A stretch of 64,000 nucleotides of DNA from Chitinophagaceae bacterium (GCA_016720745.1 JADKKA010000022.1:1302001-1366000), one strand, 5' to 3'; shown: positions 1-9,266, counted from the stretch's first letter. A program made the numbers and translations. Notes: generated by a model from the letters alone, not told the origin.

Positions 1-315
1 AATCAGGTGCACTGGGATTTCAATATAAAGCGGATTTGATGTTGCCTGGTACCAGGTATTTCCATTGGGATCTCCCTCTGAAGTTTTTGAGCCCTTCCCG
101 GTAAGTACTAAACCCGGCTGCAGGTATAAAATATCTGTCAGGCGAAGATCTCCGCTGATACCGGCCTGGAAACTGGTCAGTACTTTATTCTCATCCACAT
201 CCCCGTCATTTGTTACAGAAATATTTGCAAGATTGATTCCCGCTTTTACTACCTGTGCTTGGGAAATAAAGGTCAATAAAAGGAAATACAGGCTGATCGC
301 CAATACTTTTTTCAT
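1..315 (-). CDS. Outer-membrane beta-barrel (porin/PorT-like) protein, 3' end outside window
   Basis: The frame is open from an ATG at 315 to the window edge (105 codons), so only the N-terminus is present. It begins MKKVLAISLYFLLLTFISQAQ, a Sec signal peptide with an AQ cleavage site. The mature part (VVKAGINLANIS, then FQAGISGDLRLTDILYLQPGL) has the alternating pattern and the 'GINLA..F..G...' opening typical of the small Bacteroidota outer-membrane porin-family barrels. A role as an eight- to ten-strand barrel is inferred from that opening; no specific function can be assigned. Confidence 0.8.
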   Translation of the reverse strand, partial: MKKVLAISLYFLLLTFISQAQVVKAGINLANISVTNDGDVDENKVLTSFQAGISGDLRLTDILYLQPGLVLTGKGSKTSEGDPNGNTWYQATSNPLYIEIPVHLI

Positions 316-479
316 ATTGGAGGTTTTTGTTTCCATCCCTAAAACAAAAGCCTTGCCAACTTATTAACTGAGTGAATTCAACTTGTATCTCCTGAGAAAA
401 ATGACAAAAGCATGTCAGATCAAATGATGACCAATCGCAGTTGTAAAAAAAAGGACAAATAAAAAGAATCTACATCCAT

Positions 480-1178
480 TCAGGAGCGGCCGAATAGTTT
501 AATGACAGGTTCGCGTATCGAAGCTGCCTGATCTGTACAATAAAAATATACAGCATCTGCAATTGCTGCCGGACTCACCCATTGCGTAAAATTGGCATCG
601 GGCATCGCTGCTCTGTTTTGAGGAGTATCAATTGTAGAAGGTACAATCACAGCAGTGACTACATCAGTCCCACGGGCTTCTTCATTCAGCAATTCAGCCA
701 GCCGGAAGATCTGCGATTTGGCCAGTGCATAAGCCGTCATTCCTTTCCCGTTCTTCATATCCATACCGGGTTTTGAGCCTACCAGGAATATTTTTCCCTT
801 CCCATTGGCCATCATATGTGAAAACAATGGACGCACTACATGATAGGCAGTTAAAAAGTTTAATTGATATTGCCGGCTGATCTCTTCCCCCGTTGTGGCC
901 GCGATATCACCCATGGCAAAACCGCCCACGGTGAGTATGGCTGCATCTATGCTTGTATTGGTACTGATCAATTCCTGAATGGCAGCAGCTGTAGCCGATT
1001 CATCGCCCAGATCTACCGTACTGATGGTAAATGCCGGATCGCTGATATTAATTTTTACTTTGTCGTTAGGCGGTACCAGTCCGGTCACCCTGAATCCTTC
1101 CTGTAAAAATTTGCTGACCATGGCCTGTCCCATATTCCCGGAAGCACCACTGATCAGTACTGTTGGTTCTTGCTTCAT
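480..1178 (-). CDS. Short-chain dehydrogenase/reductase (SDR)
   Basis: A 232-residue cytosolic NAD(P)-dependent oxidoreductase. The Rossmann glycine motif is GASGNMG (11-17), and the catalytic triad fits S135 and Y150-x3-K154 (YALAKS). The usual NNAG motif is replaced by a looser LTVGG near 83-87. The length is normal for a classical SDR. Substrate is unknown. It is transcribed alone, divergently from the small basic protein at 1274. Start is the ATG at 1178, giving a Rossmann strand within the first 10 residues. Confidence 0.88.
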   Translation of the reverse strand: MKQEPTVLISGASGNMGQAMVSKFLQEGFRVTGLVPPNDKVKINISDPAFTISTVDLGDESATAAAIQELISTNTSIDAAILTVGGFAMGDIAATTGEEISRQYQLNFLTAYHVVRPLFSHMMANGKGKIFLVGSKPGMDMKNGKGMTAYALAKSQIFRLAELLNEEARGTDVVTAVIVPSTIDTPQNRAAMPDANFTQWVSPAAIADAVYFYCTDQAASIREPVIKLFGRS

Positions 1179-1273
1179 ATACTGAAATTACTGATTCTTT
1201 AAAGAGAAAGCAGGGTATTTGTACCGATTGCCCGTTTGCTATCAATTATTTATCTTTATAAAAAAAAGGAAAG

Positions 1274-1429
1274 ATGTCATTACTCAATCAGAAAAACCAG
1301 AAAGGCAAGTCGAAAGCAGACAAAAAGAATAAAAGCACGACCGGGCAGGGCTCTAAATTCATTCAGAAAGCCAAATCTCCCGGCTTTGTAAGTAAACAGC
1401 AAAACACCGGTTCCCAGCGGGGCAGTTAA
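1274..1429 (+). CDS. Small basic protein of unknown function (51 aa)
   Basis: An ATG follows the purine-rich run AAAAAAAGGAAAG and opens a 51-codon frame, MSLLNQKNQKGKSKADKKNK through to SQRGS. It is extremely rich in Lys, Gln, Ser and Gly, without a membrane segment, and probably disordered and nucleic-acid-like in charge. Upstream, ATTG then TATCTTTA about 20 bases later fits a weak Bacteroidota promoter. Its TAA overlaps the stop of the convergent transglutaminase gene within TTAA (1426-1429). No named family is recognised. The start signals and the biased composition argue that it is real. Confidence 0.6.
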   Translation: MSLLNQKNQKGKSKADKKNKSTTGQGSKFIQKAKSPGFVSKQQNTGSQRGS

Positions 1430-2391
1430 CGATAGGAAGGATTCCGCACATTGAGTTTATAACGCATTACCACGTCCTCATTGTAAAACAGGTAAATCCA
1501 TTCCACATCTGTTCTGGTAATTGGATAGATATACCGGGATCGCGTAGTGATTTCTCCTTCTTCCCTGTTTTCGGCCGGTTGCAGGAATACCCAGGATGGC
1601 GAATGGCTGTAAAAGCTGCTATCCGTTAATGCCGAAGCAGCAATCAATCCATATAATGGTTTCGCGGCTTCCAGTTCCAGAATAACGGTATCACCAACTG
1701 AAGCAGTAATGATTCCGGTTCCCGGCGAATAAGTCCTGAACCCATATTTCCCAAACGCTTTTTGTTTGAATGGAGATTTCCTGAATTCATCCGGCAAATG
1801 ATCCCTGGTTAATAAGGTCCAGCGTGGGTCATCCGGAAAATGATCCAGGATAAATACTGCAGGATCTGCCAGAAAATAACGGGGATTGAATTCCCGGATA
1901 AATTCACCGGTACGGGCATTGATAAATCCACTGGCCCAGGTAGCATCCAGTAACTGCCAGCGTCCCTCCAGCAATACCGCATTCCAGTAATGATTCACCC
2001 CAAAACGGGTGGGCTGCCGGGTCAATCCACCAGGGGCATAGCCGCAAATAATCACAGATGTCAAACCCGCTTTTTCACAAAGTGCCATGAACAAACGGGC
2101 AAAGCCATCACAAAAAGCCGTTTTTCTCCGGATGACCAATTCCGCTACTCTTTCATGCAATGGCCGCAATGGTCCTTCCTCCTCTTCTGTTGCCGGGGGA
2201 TTTATTATTCGCTGCGGAGAACTATTGTAATTGATATTATCTGTGATCCATCTGAAAATGGCCGTTACCTTTTGTTTGTCGGTACTCGTATGTCGCAATA
2301 ATTTTTCAGCCAGCGTATGCAGGTTGTCCTGGGCCTTTGCAGTCCCAGCAACAATAAAAATGAAAATGAAGAGGCCAGCCTTTTTCATCAT
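1426..2391 (-). CDS. Secreted transglutaminase-like (cysteine protease fold) protein
   Basis: A 321-residue protein with a signal peptide (hydrophobic 3-19, ...GTAKAQ). The transglutaminase-like core has a Cys-His-Asp triad at C94 (TAFCDGFARL), H134 (VNHYWNAV) and D149 (WQLLDATW). A preceding segment, KVTAIFRWITDNINYN, is the usual lead-in of kyphoscoliosis-peptidase/transglutaminase-core proteins. The C-terminal 110 residues are probably a beta domain. It likely acts in the periplasm on proteins or peptides; the substrate is unknown. Start is one of two adjacent ATGs (2391 or 2388). Confidence 0.82.
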   Translation of the reverse strand: MMKKAGLFIFIFIVAGTAKAQDNLHTLAEKLLRHTSTDKQKVTAIFRWITDNINYNSSPQRIINPPATEEEEGPLRPLHERVAELVIRRKTAFCDGFARLFMALCEKAGLTSVIICGYAPGGLTRQPTRFGVNHYWNAVLLEGRWQLLDATWASGFINARTGEFIREFNPRYFLADPAVFILDHFPDDPRWTLLTRDHLPDEFRKSPFKQKAFGKYGFRTYSPGTGIITASVGDTVILELEAAKPLYGLIAASALTDSSFYSHSPSWVFLQPAENREEGEITTRSRYIYPITRTDVEWIYLFYNEDVVMRYKLNVRNPSYR

Positions 2392-2410
2392 CAGCCCTAA
2401 ATTACAGCTA

Positions 2411-3130
2411 TTAATCGCGTTTCAGAAAACGGTTCCTGAGCAATCTCTCCATCACTTCTTCTTTCTGATTCCGGCTGATGGGAATATGATGCGGACCAAT
2501 CCGGATATCATTGGCTTCAATGCTCTCAATTTTGGATGCCGCCACGATATAAGATTTATGCACTTTCAGGAATTGCTCCGCCGGCAGGTATTCTTCCACG
2601 GCCCTGAAAGTAAGATAGGTCATGTATTTACGGGTGGCGGTATGTATCGTCACATAATTCTGCAGCGCTTCCACAAATAATATTTCATCGTAAAAAATCT
2701 TCACCAGCTTGCTATCGGTCTTGATAAAAAAATAATCACCGCTGCCTCCTTCCGCCCGGTTGCGTTCTTTCAACTCATATAATTCCTTTGCTTTATGTGC
2801 TGCTTTGAGGAATCGTTCAAAGGAGATCGGCTTAACCAGATAATCGAGGGCATTCACTTCAAAACCTTCGAGCGCATATTCAGGGTAGGCCGTAGTAAAA
2901 ACGACCGGCGGGGGCTGTTGCAGGGATTTAAAATAATCAAGACCCGTAATCCTCGGCATCTGTATATCAAGAAATAGTAAATGCACCGACCCGCTGCTGA
3001 TGAGTTCGGTGGCCTGGAGTGGACTATCAAATTCGCCGGCCAGTTCCAGAAAACCGGCATCGTTGATATATTCTTTCAATCCCTTTCTGGCCAGTGGTTC
3101 ATCGTCGATGATTACGGATCGTATTGTCAT
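2411..3130 (-). CDS. LytTR-family response regulator (pair 1)
   Basis: A 239-residue regulator. The receiver domain (1-120) has the acidic pocket IIDDEP, the phosphoacceptor in FLDIQMP, the Thr in FTTAYPEYA and Lys in DYLVKPI. A LytTR DNA-binding domain (about 140-235) includes FVEALQNYVTIHT and FLKVHKSYIVAASKIE. Its ATG overlaps the kinase stop by 4 bases (3127-3130), so the two are translationally coupled. Targets are not evident nearby. Confidence 0.93.
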   Translation of the reverse strand: MTIRSVIIDDEPLARKGLKEYINDAGFLELAGEFDSPLQATELISSGSVHLLFLDIQMPRITGLDYFKSLQQPPPVVFTTAYPEYALEGFEVNALDYLVKPISFERFLKAAHKAKELYELKERNRAEGGSGDYFFIKTDSKLVKIFYDEILFVEALQNYVTIHTATRKYMTYLTFRAVEEYLPAEQFLKVHKSYIVAASKIESIEANDIRIGPHHIPISRNQKEEVMERLLRNRFLKRD

Positions 3131-4155
3131 GACAAATCAATTTTAAGGTTTACATGAAATTCATTTGTTGACGCTTGTATCAACAGCTGATGTTTACCAG
3201 GATAAAGCAGTTCCAATCTGCGCCGTACATTCTGCAGCCCAATACCACCCGGTTTTTCCGTAGTTGGCAATACTTCTCTTGAATTCCTGATATCAAAAAT
3301 AAACTGACTTTTTTGCCGGTCCATCCTTACTTCCACTTCATTGGGCTGATCCTGGTGATGGGATATATGTTTGAACGCATTTTCAACCAATGGTACCAGC
3401 AGCAGGGGCTCGATGGAAAATTCTTTCACCTGTTCGGTATAGTAAAAACGAACGGTGTACCGGTCATCCTTTCTCAATTGCTGCAGGTCCATATAATCCC
3501 GCAGATAGGCAATTTCTTTTTCCACCGGTACTTTCTGTCCGCCCATTTCATATAACTGGTAACGCAGCATATCGGAGAAGCGGTGCAGTGCATTGCGGGC
3601 TTCTGCATTTTCTTTTTGGATCAGAAAATAAATAGCATTCAGGGTATTGAATACAAAGTGCGGATTGATCTGTGATTTGAGAAAATTCAGTTCCGCCTCG
3701 GCCTTTTCTTTAGCGACTTCAGCCATCCTTTTTTGCAGCCGGCCATAGTCCATCATCAGCTTTACGGCAGCCCCTGCGGTCACCAGAAAAAAATGGGGTA
3801 ATACATTATCATAGATCCTTCTTTTCAAATCAATACCCCAGTTATATAAAAGCGGATTATGAGTCATTTTGCCAATGATATACATCTTGGCCATACTGCT
3901 GAAAAGGATCAGGGTAATAAATGCCATCACAAACCATACATATCTTTTTTTATATAGCAGGAAGGGAATAAACAGGTAGTTGACGATATAGATCATCAGG
4001 GCCAGATCAACCACTTTCAATGCCGTGACCCGAAATGCGGTGGAGGCCCGGGCATAATCATCTACCCGGAAAAAATACCAGATACCAAATACCAGCATCC
4101 AGAAAAAAAGATGATGAAGACGGTATTTCAGAAAGAATGAGGCATTATGCATCAT
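3127..4155 (-). CDS. LytS/YehU-type sensor histidine kinase (pair 1)
   Basis: A 342-residue membrane kinase. The N-terminal ~130 residues form about four membrane helices without an obvious extracytoplasmic sensor. A short coiled segment (KRMAEVAKEKAEAELNFLKSQ) leads into the His-kinase region INPHFVFNTLNAIYF with the phosphoacceptor His. The ATPase domain shows NAFKHIS (N box) and GGIGLQNVRRRLELLYPG. The family signals to LytTR regulators, and the regulator gene overlaps its 3' end by ATGA. The signal sensed is unknown. Confidence 0.92.
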   Translation of the reverse strand: MMHNASFFLKYRLHHLFFWMLVFGIWYFFRVDDYARASTAFRVTALKVVDLALMIYIVNYLFIPFLLYKKRYVWFVMAFITLILFSSMAKMYIIGKMTHNPLLYNWGIDLKRRIYDNVLPHFFLVTAGAAVKLMMDYGRLQKRMAEVAKEKAEAELNFLKSQINPHFVFNTLNAIYFLIQKENAEARNALHRFSDMLRYQLYEMGGQKVPVEKEIAYLRDYMDLQQLRKDDRYTVRFYYTEQVKEFSIEPLLLVPLVENAFKHISHHQDQPNEVEVRMDRQKSQFIFDIRNSREVLPTTEKPGGIGLQNVRRRLELLYPGKHQLLIQASTNEFHVNLKIDLS

Positions 4156-4239
4156 GCGAAATAAAGTTACAACTTAAGGTTGTTCACAAGATTTACGCAA
4201 GAGGTGGCCGGGACCTGACGAAATGCAACAGAGGGGGGC

Positions 4240-4716
4240 TTATTTCAGCCAAAGTTCGGTGCGAACCCGGTAATAACTGAGGGTCCGGTCTGACATATTG
4301 GTGATGGTTCCATTCACTTTCAGCTTCCACATTTTTTTATCCTTATCGAAGCTGCTTTCAATTTTACCATCAGACAAACTGATCAGTGCGGTCTGATCGC
4401 CGGATTTAAATGAATAAGCGGCTTCCACTTCTCCCCTGCCTTTAGAACCGGGCTCGATATCGAATGTAGTATTGCGTAATTTTTTTTCGTGGAAGAAAAG
4501 AGAGAAAAACTGGTCGCGTTGTTCCACTACCACCGTCAGATCTCCTTTTACCCGATACACTTTCAGGGTAGCCGGACGAGCTTCCAGAAAGAAATTATTG
4601 ACACTCACCGTATCGGTAATGTAAACCGGGCAACGACTCAGCACGGTATCTCTGCTGATTTGAGAGGAGGCTGATAATGAAGCCAACAGAATGACCAGAA
4701 ACAAAAATTGACGCAT
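4240..4716 (-). CDS. Secreted protein of unknown function (158 aa)
   Basis: Begins MRQFLFLVILLASLSASSQ, a clear Sec signal peptide. The remaining ~140 residues look all-beta, with repeated polar/hydrophobic alternation and the end segment WKLKVNGTITNMSDRTLSYY, which resembles Ig-like or FxLYD-like periplasmic domains describing 'tail' modifications of hydrophobic strands. No catalytic motif is seen and no family is recognised. It stands alone between the kinase and the YggS gene. Confidence 0.7.
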   Translation of the reverse strand: MRQFLFLVILLASLSASSQISRDTVLSRCPVYITDTVSVNNFFLEARPATLKVYRVKGDLTVVVEQRDQFFSLFFHEKKLRNTTFDIEPGSKGRGEVEAAYSFKSGDQTALISLSDGKIESSFDKDKKMWKLKVNGTITNMSDRTLSYYRVRTELWLK

Positions 4717-4779
4717 AGTGAATATTGAAGCTGAAAAAATACGAATAAACCCTGAATCCCTGATACCCTGAAAGTGGTA

Positions 4780-5451
4780 TTATTTCTGTTCCCGCTCCCC
4801 AAAAAGCAAGCTCCCGATCCTCAGCATCGTACTACCCTCTTCAATAGCCAGCCGGTAATCACTGCTCATACCCATCGAAAGCTGCTGAAAATGGTTGCCC
4901 GCTGGTGCCAGTTCCTTACAGGAATCAAATAACTGCCGGAGCTGCCTGAACTCTTTTACCAACAGGCTGGTATCGGTAGAAAAACTGGCCATTCCCATCA
5001 ATCCACAAATCCGTACATGGTCCATCCCTTCAGTCCGAACGGTTTTCAGTACTTCCCTGAGTTCAGTTTCATCCAGTCCGAACTTGGTTTCCTCCTGAGC
5101 AATATGGACCTGTAAAAGGCAATCTACCGGTTTTCCGGTTTTAGCCGCCTGCTTGTTGATCTCCTTTAGCAATTTGAGACTGTCCACTCCGTGGATGAGT
5201 TGCACTACCGGGAGGATTAACTTTACTTTATTGGTTTGCAGGTGACCGATAAAATGCCAGCGGATATCGGCCGGTAACTGAGGGGCTTTCTCCAGCAGTT
5301 CCTGTACATAGTTCTCCCCAAAATCTCTTTGTCCTGCATCGTACAGGGCCCTGATATCACTGACAGGCTTGGTCTTGGAGACTGCTACCAGGGTTACCGA
5401 AGTACCTAGTTCCTCCAAAATCCGGCGATAGTTGTCAATCTGTATTCCCAT
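4780..5451 (-). CDS. yggS: YggS/PROSC-family PLP homeostasis protein
   Basis: A 223-residue PLP-binding protein of the alanine-racemase-like barrel family. The cofactor lysine is K26 in LVAVSKTKP. Other family signatures are FGENYVQELLEK, WHFIGHLQTNKVK, the segment CGLMGMASF, and SMGMSSDYRLAIEEGSTMLRIGSLLFG near the end. Members are not biosynthetic enzymes but buffer pyridoxal phosphate and influence amino/keto acid balance. Length matches the family. Confidence 0.95.
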   Translation of the reverse strand: MGIQIDNYRRILEELGTSVTLVAVSKTKPVSDIRALYDAGQRDFGENYVQELLEKAPQLPADIRWHFIGHLQTNKVKLILPVVQLIHGVDSLKLLKEINKQAAKTGKPVDCLLQVHIAQEETKFGLDETELREVLKTVRTEGMDHVRICGLMGMASFSTDTSLLVKEFRQLRQLFDSCKELAPAGNHFQQLSMGMSSDYRLAIEEGSTMLRIGSLLFGEREQK

Positions 5452-5525
5452 ATGCCCTGCAAAAATACCATTGTCCGGGTATACAGTTTCAAAGCTTCTT
5501 TAATATCATTGCACAAACTTCGATC

Positions 5526-6170
5526 ATGAAATCTTTAAGGTACCTCCTTATCATTGCTGCCCTGCATTCATTTGTTTCCGCCCATTCACAGGGAATCAAG
5601 GGTACCGTCATCCTGAAACTGGGAAACAAACTGGAAGGAACCATTACCCAACTGAATCTGACAGGAGAAAACAATGATCTCGTGTATGTGGAGACGACTA
5701 CCACTGAGATATCAAAGAAAAAAAGAAGCCGGACGAGCAGCACCATAACAGAAAAAAACGGGTACAATCCCGCCATCATCAGCCGGGTGATTATTGAGGG
5801 AAAAACTTATTTATTCAAGGACCTGCGTTATGGGTATGATGACAAAGAAATTTTTCAAAACTGCCTGGTGCAGCAATACTTTGGCAATGACAGCTTAGCC
5901 ATTTATGAATGGAAAAATGCAAAGGGAGAAACGGGTTATTATGTGAGCAGTCCCCGATTTACTGAATATGCAGAAGATATTAATCATCCTAAATATGAGG
6001 GGGATGGTTTTGGCTCTTTCACCGGCCTCAAATTCAGCCGCTGCCGTGAGCTGGCGAAAAAAATATATGACCGGGAGCCCGGCTATTTTTATAACAGTAA
6101 ACAGAATAGCACCGAAGAAAAGCTGGCCGTCTGGAAACGTATTATGGAAGAATATATGAAGTGTTTTTAG
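5526..6170 (+). CDS. Secreted protein of unknown function (214 aa)
   Basis: An N-terminal signal peptide (MKSLRYLLIIAALHSFVSAHSQ) precedes GIKGTVILKLGNKLEGTITQL, a segment common in Bacteroidota proteins that start with a small beta domain. The middle contains a basic stretch (SKKKRSRTSS), and the C-terminal half is rich in Tyr and Phe. No enzyme motif is visible. The stop overlaps that of the convergent amidohydrolase in TTAG at 6167-6170. Confidence 0.72.
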   Translation: MKSLRYLLIIAALHSFVSAHSQGIKGTVILKLGNKLEGTITQLNLTGENNDLVYVETTTTEISKKKRSRTSSTITEKNGYNPAIISRVIIEGKTYLFKDLRYGYDDKEIFQNCLVQQYFGNDSLAIYEWKNAKGETGYYVSSPRFTEYAEDINHPKYEGDGFGSFTGLKFSRCRELAKKIYDREPGYFYNSKQNSTEEKLAVWKRIMEEYMKCF

Positions 6171-7444
6171 CGACGAAGTATCACCCCGTTTATCATAACC
6201 AGTTTCACCTTATATAGCGAGGTGAGAAAATCCTTTTCCAGATCGCCTTCAAATGCCACGATATCGGCCGCCATATTTTCTTTGATAATACCGGTAAATC
6301 CATCAAGGCCGCAGGCAATCGCAGCATTCAATGTGGCTGTCTTTAATACATCAGCCGGGTTATGGCAGGCTTCAAAATAGGTATCCAGTGTATTCTTAGC
6401 AGCCTCCCCCTGTGGAATTTTACTAAATAAGTACATATCGGAACCATTTACCACCATTACTCCCTTTTCAATTGCTTTCTTCACAATTGCTTCACTATTC
6501 TCAATAAAAGATTTCAGGCCCTGCTGCTCTTCAGGGGTCAGCTCTTTTTCATTGTCTTTGAACAAACGAGTATAGGCATCATGGTTACCGATCGTAGGTA
6601 CGAGATATATTTTTTTCCTGGCCATTTTTTCCAGCAGACTATCGGCAATGCCATAGCCATGTTCAATGCCATCCACTTCTGCTTCCAGGGCACGGTCAAT
6701 CACCTGATCATAAGTGGCATGAGCGGTGACCTTTAAGCCATAAGTATGCGCCGTTTGAACAATCATTTTCACTTCCTCCAGGCTTAAGGTGATACGGCCA
6801 TCACCCATCACTACTTTAATCACATCCACACCGCGGGCAATATGATCCTTAACCGCTTGTCGTGCATCTTCAACATTTTTAATAACCCTGTATTCATGAT
6901 CAATCACATAATTATTATGAGAGGAAAGATTGGAAAACTGTCCGTCTTCAGGACTCAGTATCGGTCCGGATATGACCATACGGGGACCCTCGACCCAACC
7001 CTTTTGTATGGCCCTTTTAAGGTTCATATCAAGGAACTGACCGGAATTGCCCAGGTCCCTGATCGTTGTGAATCCTGCATCCAGGTATGATTTGCAGATG
7101 CTGACAGCCCGAAGTGTTCTTTCAATATCGGAATGCTGAAGTATATCCTCCTCCAGCTGATCTTTCATCCGCTGAATGGTAAGAACATGGGTGTGTGCAT
7201 CTATAAGGCCGGGGGTAATAGTACAGTTTTTGCAATTGATCTCTTCCGCAGCTTCAGGCTTCTTCAGGCCGGGACCGACTTTTTCAATTTTCCTTCCCCT
7301 GACAATAATATCCTGATTAGCCAGAAATTTATTGGTCACCGGGTCATATAATTTAGCAGCTCTAATGAAATAAACTTTCTCACCGGTCTGCCCAACGGAG
7401 GAAATGGCCAGACAAAGTAAGACCATCAGCAAAAAATGACGCAT
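6167..7444 (-). CDS. Secreted metal-dependent amidohydrolase
   Basis: A 425-residue protein with a signal peptide (MRHFLLMVLLCLAISSVGQT), hence periplasmic. The amidohydrolase barrel has the HxH metal motif in IDAHTHV (H84, H86), a lysine in DVIKVVMGDG that could be carboxylated, later histidines in TAHATYD and DGIEHGYG, and the final metal/acid residue in VVNGSD. This pattern is that of the imidazolonepropionase-like/Xaa-Pro dipeptidase-like amidohydrolases. Likely substrates are dipeptides or cyclic amides, but the sequence does not decide. Confidence 0.9.
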   Translation of the reverse strand: MRHFLLMVLLCLAISSVGQTGEKVYFIRAAKLYDPVTNKFLANQDIIVRGRKIEKVGPGLKKPEAAEEINCKNCTITPGLIDAHTHVLTIQRMKDQLEEDILQHSDIERTLRAVSICKSYLDAGFTTIRDLGNSGQFLDMNLKRAIQKGWVEGPRMVISGPILSPEDGQFSNLSSHNNYVIDHEYRVIKNVEDARQAVKDHIARGVDVIKVVMGDGRITLSLEEVKMIVQTAHTYGLKVTAHATYDQVIDRALEAEVDGIEHGYGIADSLLEKMARKKIYLVPTIGNHDAYTRLFKDNEKELTPEEQQGLKSFIENSEAIVKKAIEKGVMVVNGSDMYLFSKIPQGEAAKNTLDTYFEACHNPADVLKTATLNAAIACGLDGFTGIIKENMAADIVAFEGDLEKDFLTSLYKVKLVMINGVILRR

Positions 7445-7483
7445 AGGCTGTTTTTGTAAAACTAAAGTTAGCTGATTAGTCCG

Positions 7484-8641
7484 TCAGCTTTTCAGGATAC
7501 TCCTGCTGATCACAATCCTTTGTACTTCGCTGGTACCTTCATAGATCTGGGTGATCTTGGCATCCCGCATCAGTCTTTCCACATGGTATTCCTTTACAAA
7601 GCCGTAACCACCATGAACCTGCACCGCTTCAACGGCCGTCCACATTGCAGTCTCGGATGCAAACACTTTGGCCATGGAGGAACTGAGGGTATAATCAATA
7701 TGCTGGTCTTTTTCCCAGGCTGCTTTCAGACATAATAAACGGGCTGCTTCTATTTTGGTAGCCATATCTGCCAGTTTAAAGGCAATGGCCTGGTGATTCA
7801 TGATCTCTGTACCAAAGGCCTTCCTGGTTTTGGCATAGGCTTTAGCCAGTTCATAAGCGCCACTGGCAATTCCCAGGGCCTGGGAAGCAATCCCGATCCG
7901 GCCCCCGGCCAGTGTTTTCATAGCGAATTTGAATCCGAATCCATCCTCCCCAATCCGGTTGGCTTTGGGCACTTTTACATCATTGAACATGACGGTATGG
8001 GTGTCGCTGCCCCGGATCCCCAGTTTATTTTCTTTAGCGGCCACTACCACACCGGGCCAGTCTTTTTCCACAATCAGGCAATTGATCCCTTTGGATCCTT
8101 TTGCAGGGTCGGTTTGGGCCATCACCAGGTAGCAGGAAGCGGTGCCTCCATTAGTGATCCAGTTCTTGGTACCATTGAGTAAATAATAATCGCCCATGTC
8201 TTCCGCAGTGGTTCTTTGAGAAGTAGCATCGCTGCCGGCTTCGGGTTCACTCAGCATAAAGGCCCCGATATAAAGTTCACCATCCTTTTTACCCTGGGCC
8301 AGGGGCACCAGGTATTTTTGTTTCTGTTCTTCAGACCCATATTCCTGCAAGCCATAACAAACAAGGCTATTGTTCACACTCATACATACACTTACACTGG
8401 AATCCACCTTGCTGATTTCTTCCATAGCCAGCACATAACTGATCGTATCCATTCCGGCACCGCCGTATTCGGGCTTTACCATCATGCCCATAAAGCCCAG
8501 ATCCGCCAGTTTCGAGATCTGCTCCCGGGGAAACTGTTGCTTCTCGTCTCTTTCAATGACGCCGGGTAAACATTCATGCTGGGCAAAATCGCGGGCTGCC
8601 TGCTGGATCATCAGTTGCTCTTCGGTAAGCTGAAATATCAT
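7484..8641 (-). CDS. Acyl-CoA dehydrogenase
   Basis: A 385-residue FAD flavoenzyme of fatty-acid or branched-chain acyl-CoA oxidation. It shows the N-terminal helical domain (LTEEQLMIQQAARDFA), the FAD-contacting segments FMLSEPEAGSDA and NGTKNWITNG, the family signature ALGIASGAYELAKAYAKTRKAFG and, near the C-terminus, QIYEGTSEVQR, whose Glu is the catalytic base of short-chain acyl-CoA dehydrogenases. Full length. Chain-length preference cannot be read. It is separated from the amidohydrolase by 39 bases. Confidence 0.95.
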   Translation of the reverse strand: MIFQLTEEQLMIQQAARDFAQHECLPGVIERDEKQQFPREQISKLADLGFMGMMVKPEYGGAGMDTISYVLAMEEISKVDSSVSVCMSVNNSLVCYGLQEYGSEEQKQKYLVPLAQGKKDGELYIGAFMLSEPEAGSDATSQRTTAEDMGDYYLLNGTKNWITNGGTASCYLVMAQTDPAKGSKGINCLIVEKDWPGVVVAAKENKLGIRGSDTHTVMFNDVKVPKANRIGEDGFGFKFAMKTLAGGRIGIASQALGIASGAYELAKAYAKTRKAFGTEIMNHQAIAFKLADMATKIEAARLLCLKAAWEKDQHIDYTLSSSMAKVFASETAMWTAVEAVQVHGGYGFVKEYHVERLMRDAKITQIYEGTSEVQRIVISRSILKS

Positions 8642-8789
8642 AATATGAGTGGATTTTTTTGAACAGTCCGGTCAGGTTAAAAACCATGGAACGGAAAAAC
8701 GCAAAGATAAGGGCAACAATAAGTGCCAACACTAATCCAGCTCATTTGCAACTATATTCTTCATCCGGTTAATGGCAGGATTTTTGACT

Positions 8790-8797
8790 TACCTTTG
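8790..8797 (+). promoter_or_regulatory. -7 box of ccmE promoter (TACCTTTG)
   Basis: TACCTTTG matches the Bacteroidota TAnnTTTG -7 element and lies 19 bases before the ccmE ATG. A -33 TTTG at the usual distance is not clear, so the assignment rests on the -7 box and its position. Confidence 0.6.
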
Positions 8798-8816
8798 CAT
8801 TCTGAAAAGGTGAACC

Positions 8817-9230
8817 ATGAAAAAAATCCATCTCATCCTCCTTGTCCTGATTGCCGGTGCCATTGCCGTGCTGCTGACTTTTCTTAAAACGGCCAGCACT
8901 TATGATACGGTGGACACTGCTATCAGCAAACCCGGAAAATTTGTACACCTGATGGCCCGGCTCGACAAATCCCAGCCTGTGGAATACGATGCCCTGAAAA
9001 ATCCCAACTATCTGGCCTTTACAGCTGTTGATACCCTGGGAAAATCAGTGCGGGTGGTATACAAAAACCCAAAGCCCGATAATTTTGAAATGAGCGAAAA
9101 ACTGGTGCTCAAGGGTAAATACCAGGACGGCACTTTTGAGTGCAAGGAGATTCAGACCAAATGTCCTTCCAAATACAAGGAAGAACAGGCAAAGGGCGGC
9201 AAGCACCCCGATGCTGTTAAAATCAAATAA
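8817..9230 (+). CDS. ccmE: Cytochrome c maturation haem chaperone CcmE, CxxxY type
   Basis: A 137-residue protein with one N-terminal membrane helix (about 4-23) and a periplasmic OB-fold domain (KPGKFVHLMARLD ... LVLKGKYQDGTFECKEIQTKC). In the classical CcmE the haem-binding residue is a His in an HDENY-type motif; here the position carries C116-P-S-K-Y120, the CxxxY form known from some delta-proteobacteria and archaea and seen in Bacteroidota. It passes haem to the CcmF synthetase encoded 36 bases downstream. Confidence 0.9.
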   Translation: MKKIHLILLVLIAGAIAVLLTFLKTASTYDTVDTAISKPGKFVHLMARLDKSQPVEYDALKNPNYLAFTAVDTLGKSVRVVYKNPKPDNFEMSEKLVLKGKYQDGTFECKEIQTKCPSKYKEEQAKGGKHPDAVKIK

Positions 9231-9266
9231 CCTGGCAGCTATACTGCCGTATGCTAAATTTTTGAA

